DNA of 64,000 nucleotides from Tenodera sinensis. Its lineage: Eukaryota > Arthropoda > Insecta > Mantodea > Mantidae. Position numbers and translations under genes: made by a program. The notes beneath the pieces were generated by a model that saw only the letters and a list, made by a program, of their open reading frames with translations, did no database searches and was not told the DNA's origin. Positions 35,559-46,480 of this stretch are shown here, piece by piece. The DNA lies in contig CM060967.1 in assembly GCA_030765045.1 (NCBI GenBank), forward strand, positions 144,460,251-144,524,250, in the 5' to 3' direction. Position 1 is the first letter of the stretch. Each line of letters opens with the position of its first letter.

Positions 35559-38116
35559 TGACGTGGTGTTCTTGTGTTTTGTTCTACCCATGGCCGTAAA
35601 CCAAAGTTTGTTAATGTGCATGCCACCATTATTATTAAAATTCTTAGGACAACGGGAAATTTCTAAGGCCTCTTTAATTTTTCTGGGTCGCCATCTGTTT
35701 TCACTGGTTACTATCTTGGTCTGATCAAACAGTATTGTGTGTTTGGTTTCGTAAGCATGTAACGCGACCGCCGATTTTTCAATATCATTTTGTTTGCACT
35801 GACGTATGTGCTCTTGTAATCGTTCTTTCACAGTTCGACCAGTCTCACCAATATATGATTTGCCACAGTTACACGGTATTTCATAAACACCGGGTTTGTT
35901 AAGTGGTGGAACTTTATCTTTTACGTTAACCAGTAAATCTTGCAGTTTAGTGGGTGCTTTGTATGCCAACTTAATATCCGCTTGTTTTAATAATTTCCCT
36001 ATTCGGTCTGTTACTCCTTCTACATATGGGAGTACTGCAAATTTTTGTTTGTCTGATTTTTTCTTCTTTTCCTTGTCTTCCTGTTTTGATACTGCTGTTT
36101 TCCAGGCCCGAAAGATATCCTTCTTTTTGTAACCATTGGCATGTAGGACTTCACACAGATTTTTCTTTTCTTGTTCCAAACTAGAAGAGTCGCAAACTCT
36201 TTTTGCTCGTAAGGCCAAAGTTTTTAAAATTCCCTTTTTGGTTGCGGGGTGGTGATGGGATTCTGCATGAAGATAGAGATTAGTATGTGTTATTTTTCTG
36301 TATACTGAATGTCCCAAAGTGCCATTTTTTCGTCTAATAACCAGCACATCTAAGAATGGAAGTTCACCATTTTTTTCAACTCCATGGTGAATTTTATCTG
36401 CGGATGGCTTTTGTTTAGTTGGTCAAAGAACAAGTTCAAACTGTTACGTCCATGTGGCCAAACTACAAATGTGTCATCTACGTATCTTATCCACACACTG
36501 GGTCCTATTGTGGCATTATCCAAAAACGTTTGCTCAAAGGCTTCCATGAATATGTTGGCTATAACTGGTGAGAGTGGTGACCCCATGGCTGCCCCTTGAG
36601 TTTGTTTGAAGAAATCTCCCTTATATTGAAAAAAGGTGGATTTTAAACAGAAAGCAGATAGATCGGCCCACTCCTCTGGAAGATCGCGTGATCTGAGTTT
36701 TTGGCGTACTACTTCCACTGCCTCGTCCACGGGCACCTTTGTGAAGAGGGATGTTACGTCAAAACTGACTAACAAGTCAGATTTCTTCAAATGGAGGCGC
36801 TGAATTATGTTGATAAATTCAGTGGAGTTTCTTACGTTGGACTTAATGTCCTCGGTTAGAGGTCTTAATTTATCTGCTAGAAATCGTGCTAGAGAATGCG
36901 TAGGGGAATTTATAGCGCTCACTATGGGCCTAAGTGGGATCCCCGGCTTGTGTACTTTCGGGAGACCATACAATCTAGGTACGTTGTAGTTATTTCTTTT
37001 TAGCCTCGGTTTGAATTGTTTTTCTATTGAAGTTGCTCTGTTGATTAGAGCACTAGCCTCCCGGCGAATTTTGGCCAATGGATTTTTTGGAAGTGGTACA
37101 TATGTATCCTCTTGAAGCAGTGCTTTAACTTTCTGGTGATAGTCTTGAGACTTCATTACAACCGTAGCATTGCCCTTGTCCGCCTTCAAAATAACCAGAT
37201 CTTCACGTTGCTTAATGTTAAATAGTGCCTGACGTTCTATTCTAGATAAATTCTGGCGAGGTACTTTATGATGTGAGAGGATTCTTGCTGTTTCGATGCG
37301 TATATGATCAGCCCGTTCTTCTGGGATTCCAATTAATACATCTTCTACACTGGCTATGATGTCATCTGTCGGTATCTGCTTGGGTGTTATAGCGAAATTT
37401 AGACCTTTGGAGAGGACAGCCAACGTATCATTGTCTAGTGGCTCTCCTGATACATTTATGATTGTATTAAGCTGTGGTGCACATGGTTTGTTTTTTGTGG
37501 CGGCCAATTTGTCGAACTTTGCCTTTTGTTTCTTTCTGTTAGCATCCTGAGTCCTAGTGGTATGATCAGCCGAAATATTATCTAATCTCTTCCATAGGTC
37601 CGCGTTCAGTGTGCGGGACAACTCCAGGTGACATCTAAAAAGCTTCATTTCCACCATTGCCAATTCCCTTCTTGTTTCCCTAATTCTCTCGTGTAATAGC
37701 GCTTTTTCTGTTCGTTCTAAAATGCGATTTATCTTCGGCGATCTTGCCTGATGTCTAATCTGTACGAATTTTGGTAAAACCTTTTGGTCTCTGCAACGTA
37801 ATAAAAAGGCCAAATTACATAGTTTACGGCCTCTCTTTTCCCGCAGTCCAGAGAATTCCCTTGTCCGCCAAAACGTTTTCTCACCGTAGAGATTTATAAT
37901 GTATTCTCTCAAGCTTCCACGGCCATCGTTTAAAATATCTTGGCTATCCGGTTGTTGCCGCGTCAAATTATAAAATGCCGACGTTTCGACCATCTTGTCG
38001 TGGTCGTTATCACAGGCAAACTGCGCCGCTATGTAGCAGCTAGTCAACTTATATACTGGCAAATAGGTGAAAGGTGGGTAAATGGTGAGCCCTGATAGGC
38101 TGGGCAGTCTCTGCAT
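35493..38116 (-). pseudogene. Penelope RT / GIY-YIG polyprotein, full-length copy with one frameshift
   Basis: This is the coding region of the full-length minus-strand copy. It begins with an ATG inside the 5' pseudo-LTR (MQRLPSLSGLTIYPPFTYLP) and runs through the basic N-terminal region and reverse transcriptase (YVDD present) to about 36378. There a single G is missing before a run of seven A, compared with the plus copy (GTTGA7 versus GTTGGA7). This shifts the frame (MELKKMVNFHS, stop). The nuclease half continues in another frame from 36347 to 35493 (LVIRRKNG... to GIY-YIG and ...SMALT). Apart from this single-base lesion the product would be about 870 residues. Very recent inactivation is inferred, though a sequencing or assembly error at the homopolymer is a real alternative. 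Confidence 0.88.
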
Positions 38117-38203
38117 TGCGGCAGTCCTTCTGCATTGCTACGTCAATGCCATAGAATCATTACACTGCGGCACTGCCATAGAATCATTACACTGCGGCAC
38201 AAA
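37937..38203 (-). repeat. Penelope pseudo-LTR, 5' of the full-length copy
   Basis: Same 267-bp unit as at 35292-35558. It contains the start codon of the polyprotein (38116) and, further into the copy, the hammerhead-like segment (37957-38017). At 38203/38204 it ends abruptly and the truncated plus copy begins (GAAGCTTTTTAGATGTCACC), which marks the palindrome centre. The junction shows only one or two bases of shared A. Confidence 0.9.
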
Positions 38204-38229
38204 AGAAGCTTTTTAGATGTCACCTGGAG

Positions 38230-40359
38230 TTGTCCCGCACACTGAACGCGGACCTATGGAAGAGATTAGATAATATTTCGGCTGATCATACCACTAGGAC
38301 TCAGGATGCTAACAGAAAGAAACAAAAGGCAAAGTTCGACAAATTGGCCGCCACAAAAAACAAACCATGTGCACCACAGCTTAATACAATCATAAATGTA
38401 TCAGGAGAGCCACTAGACAATGATACGTTGGCTGTCCTCTCCAAAGGTCTAAATTTCGCTATAACACCCAAGCAGATACCGACAGATGACATCATAGCCA
38501 GTGTAGAAGATGTATTAATTGGAATCCCAGAAGAACGGGCTGATCATATACGCATCGAAACAGCAAGAATCCTCTCACATCATAAAGTACCTCGCCAGAA
38601 TTTATCTAGAATAGAACGTCAGGCACTATTTAACATTAAGCAACGTGAAGATCTGGTTATTTTGAAGGCGGACAAGGGCAATGCTACGGTTGTAATGAAG
38701 TCTCAAGACTATCACCAGAAAGTTAAAGCACTGCTTCAAGAGGATACATATGTACCACTTCCAAAAAATCCATTGGCCAAAATTCGCCGGGAGGCTAGTG
38801 CTCTAATCAACAGAGCAACTTCAATAGAAAAACAATTCAAACCGAGGCTAAAAAGAAATAACTACAACGTACCTAGATTGTATGGTCTCCCGAAAGTACA
38901 CAAGCCGGGGATCCCACTTAGGCCCATAGTGAGCGCTATAAATTCCCCTACGCATTCTCTAGCACGATTTCTAGCAGATAAATTAAGACCTCTAACCGAG
39001 GACATTAAGTCCAACGTAAGAAACTCCACTGAATTTATCAACATAATTCAGCGCCTCCATTTGAAGAAATCTGACTTGTTAGTCAGTTTTGACGTAACAT
39101 CCCTCTTCACAAAGGTGCCCGTGGACGAGGCAGTGGAAGTAGTACGCCAAAAACTCAGATCACGCGATCTTCCAGAGGAGTGGGCCGATCTATCTGCTTT
39201 CTGTTTAAAATCCACCTTTTTTCAATATAAGGGAGATTTCTTCAAACAAACTCAAGGGGCAGCCATGGGGTCACCACTCTCACCAGTTATAGCCAACATA
39301 TTCATGGAAGCCTTTGAGCAAACGTTTTTGGATAATGCCACAATAGGACCCAGTGTGTGGATAAGATACGTAGATGACACATTTGTAGTTTGGCCACATG
39401 GACGTAACAGTTTGAACTTGTTCTTTGACCAACTAAACAAAAGCCATCCGCAGATAAAATTCACCATGGAGTTGGAAAAAAATGGTGAACTTCCATTCTT
39501 AGATGTGCTGGTTATTAGACGAAAAAATGGCACTTTGGGACATTCAGTATACAGAAAAACAACACATACTAATCTCTATCTTCATGCAGAATCCCATCAC
39601 CACCCCGCAACCAAAAAGGGAATTTTAAAAACTTTGGCCTTACGAGCAAAAAGAGTTTGCGACTCTTCTAGTTTGGAACAAGAAAAGAAAAATCTGTGTG
39701 AAGTCCTACATGCCAATGGTTACAAAAAGAAGGATATCTTTCGGGCCTGGAAAACAGCAGTATCAAAACAGGAAGACAAGGAAAAGAAGAAAAAATCAGA
39801 CAAACAAAAATTTGCAGTACTCCCATATGTAGAAGGAGTAACAGACCGAATAGGGAAATTATTAAAACAAGCGGATATTAAGTTGGCATACAAAGCACCC
39901 ACTAAACTGCAAGATTTACTGGTTAACGTAAAAGATAAAGTTCCACCACTTAACAAACCCGGTGTTTATGAAATACCGTGTAACTGTGGCAAATCATATA
40001 TTGGTGAGACTGGTCGAACTGTGAAAGAACGATTACAAGAGCACATACGTCAGTGCAAACAAAATGATATTGAAAAATCGGCGGTCGCGTTACATGCTTA
40101 CGAAACCAAACACACAATACTGTTTGATCAGACCAAGATAGTAACCAGTGAAAACAGATGGCGACCCAGAAAAATTAAAGAGGCCTTAGAAATTTCCCGT
40201 TGTCCTAAGAATTTTAATAATAATGGTGGCATGCACATTAACAAACTTTGGTTTACGGCCATGGGTAGAACAAAACACAAGAACACCACGTCATTTGTGC
40301 CGCAGTGTAATGATTCTATGGCAGTGCCGCAGTGTAATGATTCTATGGCATTGACGTAG
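38230..40359 (+). CDS. Penelope RT / GIY-YIG endonuclease, open frame (5'-truncated copy)
   Basis: The frame encodes at least 709 residues and is open back to about 38206, where the copy is truncated. The same coding region in the minus copy starts about 140 residues earlier. Order of parts: an N-terminal basic region (about 1-150), the reverse transcriptase (about 150-450) with RNNYNVPRLYGLPKVHKPG, then LLVSFDVTSLFTKVPV, QGAAMGSPLSPVIANIFMEA and the catalytic YVDD in RYVDDTFVVW, a basic linker, and a GIY-YIG nuclease (about 575-640) with GVYEIPCNCGKSYIGETGRT. The product copies element RNA into DNA and nicks the target. The C-terminus ends with a duplicated VPQCNDSMA encoded by a 26-bp tandem repeat. 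No stop or frameshift is seen, but the missing 5' end probably makes this copy non-autonomous. Confidence 0.9.
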   Translation: MSRTLNADLWKRLDNISADHTTRTQDANRKKQKAKFDKLAATKNKPCAPQLNTIINVSGEPLDNDTLAVLSKGLNFAITPKQIPTDDIIASVEDVLIGIPEERADHIRIETARILSHHKVPRQNLSRIERQALFNIKQREDLVILKADKGNATVVMKSQDYHQKVKALLQEDTYVPLPKNPLAKIRREASALINRATSIEKQFKPRLKRNNYNVPRLYGLPKVHKPGIPLRPIVSAINSPTHSLARFLADKLRPLTEDIKSNVRNSTEFINIIQRLHLKKSDLLVSFDVTSLFTKVPVDEAVEVVRQKLRSRDLPEEWADLSAFCLKSTFFQYKGDFFKQTQGAAMGSPLSPVIANIFMEAFEQTFLDNATIGPSVWIRYVDDTFVVWPHGRNSLNLFFDQLNKSHPQIKFTMELEKNGELPFLDVLVIRRKNGTLGHSVYRKTTHTNLYLHAESHHHPATKKGILKTLALRAKRVCDSSSLEQEKKNLCEVLHANGYKKKDIFRAWKTAVSKQEDKEKKKKSDKQKFAVLPYVEGVTDRIGKLLKQADIKLAYKAPTKLQDLLVNVKDKVPPLNKPGVYEIPCNCGKSYIGETGRTVKERLQEHIRQCKQNDIEKSAVALHAYETKHTILFDQTKIVTSENRWRPRKIKEALEISRCPKNFNNNGGMHINKLWFTAMGRTKHKNTTSFVPQCNDSMAVPQCNDSMALT

Positions 40360-40560
40360 CAATGCAGAAGGACTTCCGCAATGCAGAGACTGCCCAGCCT
40401 ATCAGGGCTCACCATTTACCCACCTTTCACCTATTTGCCAGTATATAAGTTGACTAGCTGCTACATAGCGGCGCAGTTTGCCTGTGATAACGACCACGAC
40501 AAGATGGTCGAAACGTCGGCATTTTATAATTTGACGCGGCAACAACCGGATAGCCAAGAT
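40294..40560 (+). repeat. Penelope pseudo-LTR of the truncated copy
   Basis: Reverse complement of the other two 267-bp units, at the 3' end of the plus copy. It contains the last codons of the RT/nuclease frame and the 26-bp tandem motif. It is followed by 32 bp (40561-40592) equal to the start of the internal region (DILNDGRGSLRE), showing read-through into a tandem unit. Confidence 0.9.
40480..40540 (+). ncRNA. Degenerate hammerhead-ribozyme-like motif in the pseudo-LTR
   Basis: The segment reads GCC-TGTGATAA-CGACCA-CGACAAGA-TGGTCG-AAA-CGTC...GACGC-GGC. This gives a perfect 6-bp stem II (CGACCA/TGGTCG), the GAAA core, a 4-bp stem III (CGTC/GACG) and a short stem I (GCC/GGC). Hammerhead ribozymes are known in pseudo-LTRs of Penelope elements. 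Here the CUGAUGA core is altered (TGTGATAA) and the cleavage-site U is replaced (GACGC), so self-cleavage is doubtful. Equivalent segments are at 37957-38017 and 35312-35372 on the minus strand. Confidence 0.5.
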
Positions 40561-40592
40561 ATTTTAAACGATGGCCGTGGAAGCTTGAGAGA

Positions 40593-40606
40593 ATTCCCGG
40601 TGAAAT
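40593..40606. repeat. Target site duplication, right copy
   Basis: ATTCCCGGTGAAAT again, followed by CTCGACATCGAATTTTTG, which continues the interrupted host repeat. The pair shows that both inverted Penelope copies entered in one integration event. Confidence 0.85.
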
Positions 40607-40680
40607 CTCGACATCGAATTTTTGTATCGAATTATTGCCCTTATTCTTCGAGGCATTTGTTTGGAAAACAAAATGACTAA
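40593..40680 (-). repeat. GT-cored interspersed repeat, copy 3 (right part)
   Basis: CCCGGTGAAATCTCGACATC GAATTTTTG is the complement of the outer end of the repeat (compare 1930-1960), so it completes the copy interrupted by the Penelope insertion. Confidence 0.65.
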
Positions 40681-43384
40681 TTTACACTGTTTAGATTAAA
40701 GTATTGCCCTAGGAATGATTTAATGAATGAATGAATGAATGAATTACGCCCAAAGTGTACTGTGAAGTACAAAAGCGTCTTGCTAGAGGGGAAACTTTCG
40801 TAAGACCCACGTGGTAATATTCCCTGTTGGTAGACAGCAAATTCTTGCACACATTGGATTCACTGTGACTTACACCGATAATTCTTAAAATTAACCTAAC
40901 TTAGATGTAGCTTTCGTGATCACAGACTACTATTTCTTATTGTCTTTCATAGTCTTTCTGAACAGTTCCCCAGCTTGGACTAATGCGATCCCACCAGTTG
41001 TCTGTCCATCTTGTTCTTAGTTTCTTGCATCCAGTGTATGGGTACCATATGGTGGCCGACTGAACCCATCCGTCGTGGTGAAGTCTTGTGACATATTCCA
41101 CTCATCTGCATTTGATTCTTGCAGCCTGCTTTGGAATCGAGAGACGCCCGATAAACTCGATTGCTGTATATAACACACTAATTTAAGAAAGAGAAAAACA
41201 CATTTAAAATCAAGGAAGTAGCTGCGCGGTAAAGAGACTCGGATTAGAAGAGGCTCCAGGTTAGATTTCCTTAGACCACCCGCTCTGGCCTTGGGCTTTA
41301 TTTAGTTTTATCTGGTCGGTAGCCGAATGCCGGATGGTTACTCATCTATCACAATTTCCTTCTCATCTTTCAGGTATGTTTCTAGGTTTCGTGATGTATG
41401 GCGATGACATAGATATGGTATAGATGTTTGCTCAGAGGAATGAATATTCTCTGTGGACACTAGAGGGTTGCTTGGTTGACGGGTCGCTCATCGCCTCCGT
41501 GGGCAACTCCAACAGTGGAATTCTGTTCTATCCTGGAAGTATTAGGAACTTTCGCACGACTTTGTGGCCTGTCTGTCTGCGACCTCAGCCTCCTGTGCTT
41601 TCTTCACGTTACTCCTTCCTGATGGGTGCGATTCCGCAATAGATCACTCTAGATCTCCCGTCTATTCTATACTCTATACCCTAGTATTGTTACCAAACTC
41701 GTGGGTTTGACTGATCAGGTATCAAGGCACATGACCACAAATTCTGCTATTTATCACACATTTTGAAATCGGACATAGGGTAACATTAAATAATTTGCTG
41801 AGAATACTTCCCCTCTTTTCTGAAATGAACTCGTTTTCTGATTTCATTAATTTCTGTTTATCTTAGAATGCACGGTACATACAACACTAGCTTGTATATT
41901 TGAGCATGCAGTCTTCTACTGCAACATGAAAACAAAATACAAAAATCGGTACACTGTTAAAACCTAAACACAAATAAGCAGGTTCTTGTAACCAGGAAAC
42001 CGATTAGCAATGTTTTGTTTCGACAAAGTATTTCCTGACGTTAAGAATACACTAAGGGACATTGGTTTAGAATGAGAACTCTAATGCAAAAAGTCATACA
42101 TACATGTATGTAGGCTGTTGGGGTTATAGATTGATATTTTGGTAAATATGTATTCACTTCGATGTGCTGTTTTTCTCTTCAGTTTGCTCAGCAACCAATG
42201 ACACAATTTACTACCCGATGCTTTTTGCACGGTCGTAACAGGACCGCGAAATGAGCAGTGCCTGTCAGTAGGGTATCCGATTTGCTTCCACGTGAATGCG
42301 TGACCTACTGGCCTAGATAGTGTGGAGTCATTGACCTTGCAGAAAGCATTCGAACTCAGTTCCGATACAACATGCGTTATCGCAAGCTGAGCCCACTTTA
42401 TGCTATGCCTTTCGCTCCAAGCTCTCGAGAGAAAGTAAACACGCATGGCTTGCGTGTGGCACTCCTACTTGAATATACTAAACAACCTGAAAATATACTA
42501 CTCTTATAAGTAAAATTATAAATCCCTAAATAAGCAAACATTGATGTGATGTTGTTCATTATGCTTTCCTCAATTACTAAAACAAATGCCTACACTTATG
42601 TTCCTACCAGCCTTTATTGGAAGTACACTACCAGTTTTCTCCCCAAATACATGCATCAACATCGGTATATACATAAATGCCATTATGCAATCTTAACATT
42701 ATAAACGAAAGCATAATTGCCTCATTATGGCACACGTGCAATAATAGCAATGACGTATTTCTTATAGCAATGATGTAATAAGGGCATTCCAAGTTGAGGT
42801 TTGTCACCTTGTTTCCTTTGAGCAACTAGTACCAAAATCTCTCTATATTATTAAATATAGAATAACTGAAATATGTATTTATGAATACTTACCATATTGT
42901 GCTGGTAATAGACTACATCACACCATCTTCATTCTCGCCCAGGAAGGGTATACATGCAGATGTCTGTTTTTGTTACCGGTTCAACACAAATGCAATGTAT
43001 AACATCCCAATGGATACGGACATTGAAGATGCTCTGATCTAAGGACGCGGAATTATATAATCATTTGCTAGACTTTATAATGCTAAGATTGCATAAATGT
43101 TTATCCAACTCATTAATATAAAAGATTAACAATAGAAAATCTACTCAAACTGTTAATTACATAAAAAATAAAATTTTTAATTCTTTTTCATACAAATTTG
43201 CTACTTTAATAGTTTAATTTATATGTTAATAAATACACTCCTTAAGATGAAAGAATTTAACATCTGTACTGTGGTAATTAATGGTTTTAATGCAGATTTT
43301 ATACATAAAAATAGAGAGGTTTAAATATCAAATGGCTGTTATGAAAATAAAATAAGTTTCAAGAAAATAAAAGATGATTACTTA

Positions 43385-43835
43385 CCATCCTTGAGCTAAT
43401 AAAAAATATACAATAAGTTTTAAGGAACATGGAATAATTTGACTTCTTCAAAATAAATATATCACAAATTTGCTAAATTTTTCTAAAAAGGATACAATTT
43501 GAAATTATAAAAAAATCTGTCATTTATCAATTTAGCTATTTGGATTGTGACAGGGTTTACATTGGTAAAACTAAACGCCATTTAGAAACCAAAATAAAGA
43601 AATGCTAAATATAGACAGACTGCTAAGTCAACTTTAGCAGGTTTTCTGGTTATCTAATTATGAAATAAATTCAGAGGTTAAATTATTAAAACAATTAAAT
43701 TGACCTATAGATTTAATGGTTTGGGAAAAGAGATTCATTTTGAAAAATAAGGGCCACGTTATGAATTTTGAAATACCGCCGATTGATTCTACTAGTAGGT
43801 TTGTTTTGTTTTCAGAGGTTGGTAATACATAGAAG
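43385..43835 (+). pseudogene. Penelope-like GIY-YIG relic, third copy
   Basis: The nucleotide sequence parallels 1030-1500 (CAATTTAGCTATTTGGATTG, then TTTACATTGGTAAAACTAAACG). Translation gives broken pieces such as VYIGKTKRHLETKIKKC with stops and a small deletion. It ends near GGTTGGTAATACATAG. It is a single arm; I saw no inverted partner next to it. Confidence 0.65.
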
Positions 43836-44101
43836 TATTAATTGAGCGTCTGTAGCTGGTAACTGATAAACAAGAGCACAAATATTAAGATAAGTGGAGC
43901 TTTCAGTCGCTAAATAATTGTTCTATTTAAGATTTGTGTTGCTTCACTGTTAACAGCTTCAGTTTTTCATTGAAGATTATCCAATTGCTGTCTGTATAAA
44001 TTACTTTTGTGTTTTTGGTACATAAGGCTTAAGAAATGCCATTTTGTTAGGAGCAACTTAACCTCAGCAAACCGAACAGAATGTTGTGGCCTGGAACTTA
44101 C

Positions 44102-44235
44102 CGCATGAGAAGGCGAAGAGGACGAGGACGTACAGGAAGAAGAACTTCATGATGTCGAGGACCATGCGGCTGAGGGATACCTGCAGCGGGCCCAGGTAGG
44201 GATTCACCGAGAAGATGTACACCAGCTTGAGCGAG
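44102..44235 (-). CDS. Trpgamma: TRPC-type channel exon (S4-S5 linker and S5)
   Basis: This is the second visible exon of the channel. The acceptor TTTGCAG is followed by C, completing a Ser codon, and then SLKLVYIFSVNPYLGPLQVS. The S4-S5 linker LGPLQVSLSRMVLDI is typical of TRPC channels. It is followed by the hydrophobic S5 helix (roughly MKFFFLYVLVLFAFSC). The exon ends with one base of a Gly codon before a perfect GTAAGT donor. It has 134 nt and phases 2 in, 1 out, consistent with both neighbours. Its GC content is well above that of the surrounding AT-rich intron, which helps it stand out. No frameshift or stop is seen, so the gene appears functional in this part. Confidence 0.92.
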
Positions 44236-44537
44236 CTGCAAATAGACCCAGCGTCACAGCGTCACAAGTGAAAACGAGCGATTTCACGTCCAGAAACCGC
44301 AAGTACTGGACAGTGGTGCAGCGTCGTTTTCACTTTTTTAATGTAAAAAAAAGCAGTGCAATGGGCAAAAGCTGCACAACTATGCTCTACTTCTGCACCA
44401 GAGACTGGCATTTAGCTTGTTACTCACACTCAACACAGCCAAGTTCAGAATTCAGTGTACGTAAACTAAAATTAATAGTTAATATAAGGCTTATGCTTAA
44501 TACGCTAATAATAAAAAGCTTTTGATAACATTAATTG

Positions 44538-45008
<471 letters not shown>

Positions 45009-45089
45009 TAGTAACTCAAAATTACCAGGTATTTCTAATTTTGAATAACTTCACAGCAGGGTTGTCTCAGAAGTACCCGACGCAACATA

Positions 45090-46010
45090 TACAGGGTGTC
45101 TCCAAAATATACCAATACTTCGAATGACTATAAAATCATAATTTATGAACATAGAGACAAGTTTAAAGGCTTGAATCACAAGAAAACAGGTAGTTAAATA
45201 ATTGAGGCGTTGAGGGCAACAGTGGCCCAACCCACAAAAATTCAGAAACTGAGTTATTAGCACAGACATGTTCCCCATATCAAAATCTAGGAGAGCAGCA
45301 GTGGCCTATACCACATTTCTACAACCACCGACAGATGGCATGAGAAGTGTGTTATTGCATGGAACTGAATCTGGCTTCCTGGATAGAAACAGTGGCCCAA
45401 CCTTCCTGCATGTATGTAACTATGTATCACAATGTCGGTGCTATATTGATTAAAATTTCCAAATATCATGACTCTTGCTTAGTTATTAAAGTCAATATAA
45501 AACTTTCAAATCACAGATATTTTTTACACTCCATTATCTCCATTATGTACATTTAGTGGTTGGGCCACTGTTGCGCTCAACGCCTCAATTATACTTGCAA
45601 ATGTTCAAATTGATGACCGCCATTGTCCAGACAAAACTGATAATGCAAACCAATGGATTCGCAAACGTCACGAAACAGTTCAATGCGTCAGTTGTTCTTG
45701 GTTTTGAGGTCTCCCCATAAAAAGAAGTTCATTGGCGTGAATGTGCAGGGTATTCAATGCTACCCTTTCGTCTAATCCATCTTATTCCGTTTTTGGCTTT
45801 CCAATAACATTTAAGAACAAACTTTCTCTCTTCAAAGCTATCTCCTGCCAAGCTGTTACATTAGTTACACCCGAAAAACAGAAGAGTCAGCACATAGAGG
45901 TTTCTAGTCATTCTTTAATTAGATTTTTCTTCCGTAATTCAAGCCTTTAAACTTGTCTCTATGTTTATAAATAAGGATTTTTTAGTCAAAGTGTTAGTGT
46001 ATTGTGGAAC
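45090..46010. mobile_element. Non-autonomous element with long terminal inverted repeats
   Basis: The left end (ACAGGGTGTCTCCAAAATAT to ...AGACAAGTTTAAAGGCTTGAAT, about 45090-45178) is matched in reverse by 45935-46010 with roughly four fifths identity. Nested within it, a 35-bp inverted pair is found at 45201-45235 and 45556-45590 (GAGGCGTTGAGGGCAACAGT, then GGCCCAAC). A minus-strand trace near 45720 (MNFFLWGDLKTKN) suggests a Tc1/mariner-like ancestor. The exact ends are uncertain. Confidence 0.55.
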
Positions 46011-46017
46011 TCTAAAT

Positions 46018-46480
46018 TTGAAAGGAAGAATCGGCTCCAAAGAGTTTGAAGAAAGCTGCATTTGCAGGCAAGGTCATGGCGACAGTTTTTAGGGATGAAC
46101 GTGGAATAATTTTAATCATCTCCAAAAAGGAAAATCAACCAGTAGCGTGTATTATGCAAACTTATTGCAGCATTTGAGTGATGAAAATCAAACAAAAATG
46201 GTTACATTTGGCAAGAAAGAAAGTTTTGTTTCAAGACAACGAAGTTCACACACTCATTGTTGCTGAGTTGAGATTAGCCCCTCTGATTATTTTCTGTTTC
46301 CGAACTTGAAGAAGTTGCTTAGTGGTAAAAAATTTACCAACAATGAGGAGGTGAAGCCTGCAGTTGATGGCTAAGCAGAGCTCAATGGTTCTTGTTATAA
46401 ACAGGTCGAAGCTATTGGACATTGTTGGGGAAAGTGTATTAACCTGAAAGGAGACTAAGTAGAGAAATATAGGTTTTTTC
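46018..46480 (+). pseudogene. Mariner transposase relic (C-terminal half)
   Basis: Translation across stops gives SAPKSLKKAAFAGKVMATVF, then RDERGIILI, ARKKVLFQDNEVHT (normally HQDNAPAH), SPSDYFLFPNLKKLLSGKKF and CINLKGD near the end. These are consecutive mariner DD34D blocks, so the second and third catalytic acids are recognisable, but the frame is broken several times and the 5' half is missing. It directly adjoins a separate long-TIR element. Confidence 0.75.

Larger units (their letters stand above)
35292..40592. mobile_element. Penelope-like element: head-to-head palindromic composite
   Basis: A full-length minus-strand Penelope-like copy (38203 down to 35292) is joined head-to-head with a nearly identical but 5'-truncated plus-strand copy (about 38204 to 40560). 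The whole is flanked by a 14-bp duplication of the target. Each copy encodes a reverse transcriptase plus GIY-YIG endonuclease, the hallmark of EN-positive Penelope elements of animals. The full copy has two 267-bp direct pseudo-LTRs; the truncated copy has one, followed by 32 bp of the start of a further unit (40561-40592). The arms differ at only a few positions that I noticed, so the insertion is young. It disrupts an older GT-cored repeat in a channel intron. Confidence 0.92.

Noticed and set aside
35692..40415. Short opposite-strand frames across the Penelope copies
   Set aside because: They are shadows of the RT/nuclease frame, and occur in mirrored pairs because of the palindrome.
42081..42446. 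A 121-codon minus-strand frame
   Set aside because: No recognisable domain, no splice context and typical intron composition; most likely chance.
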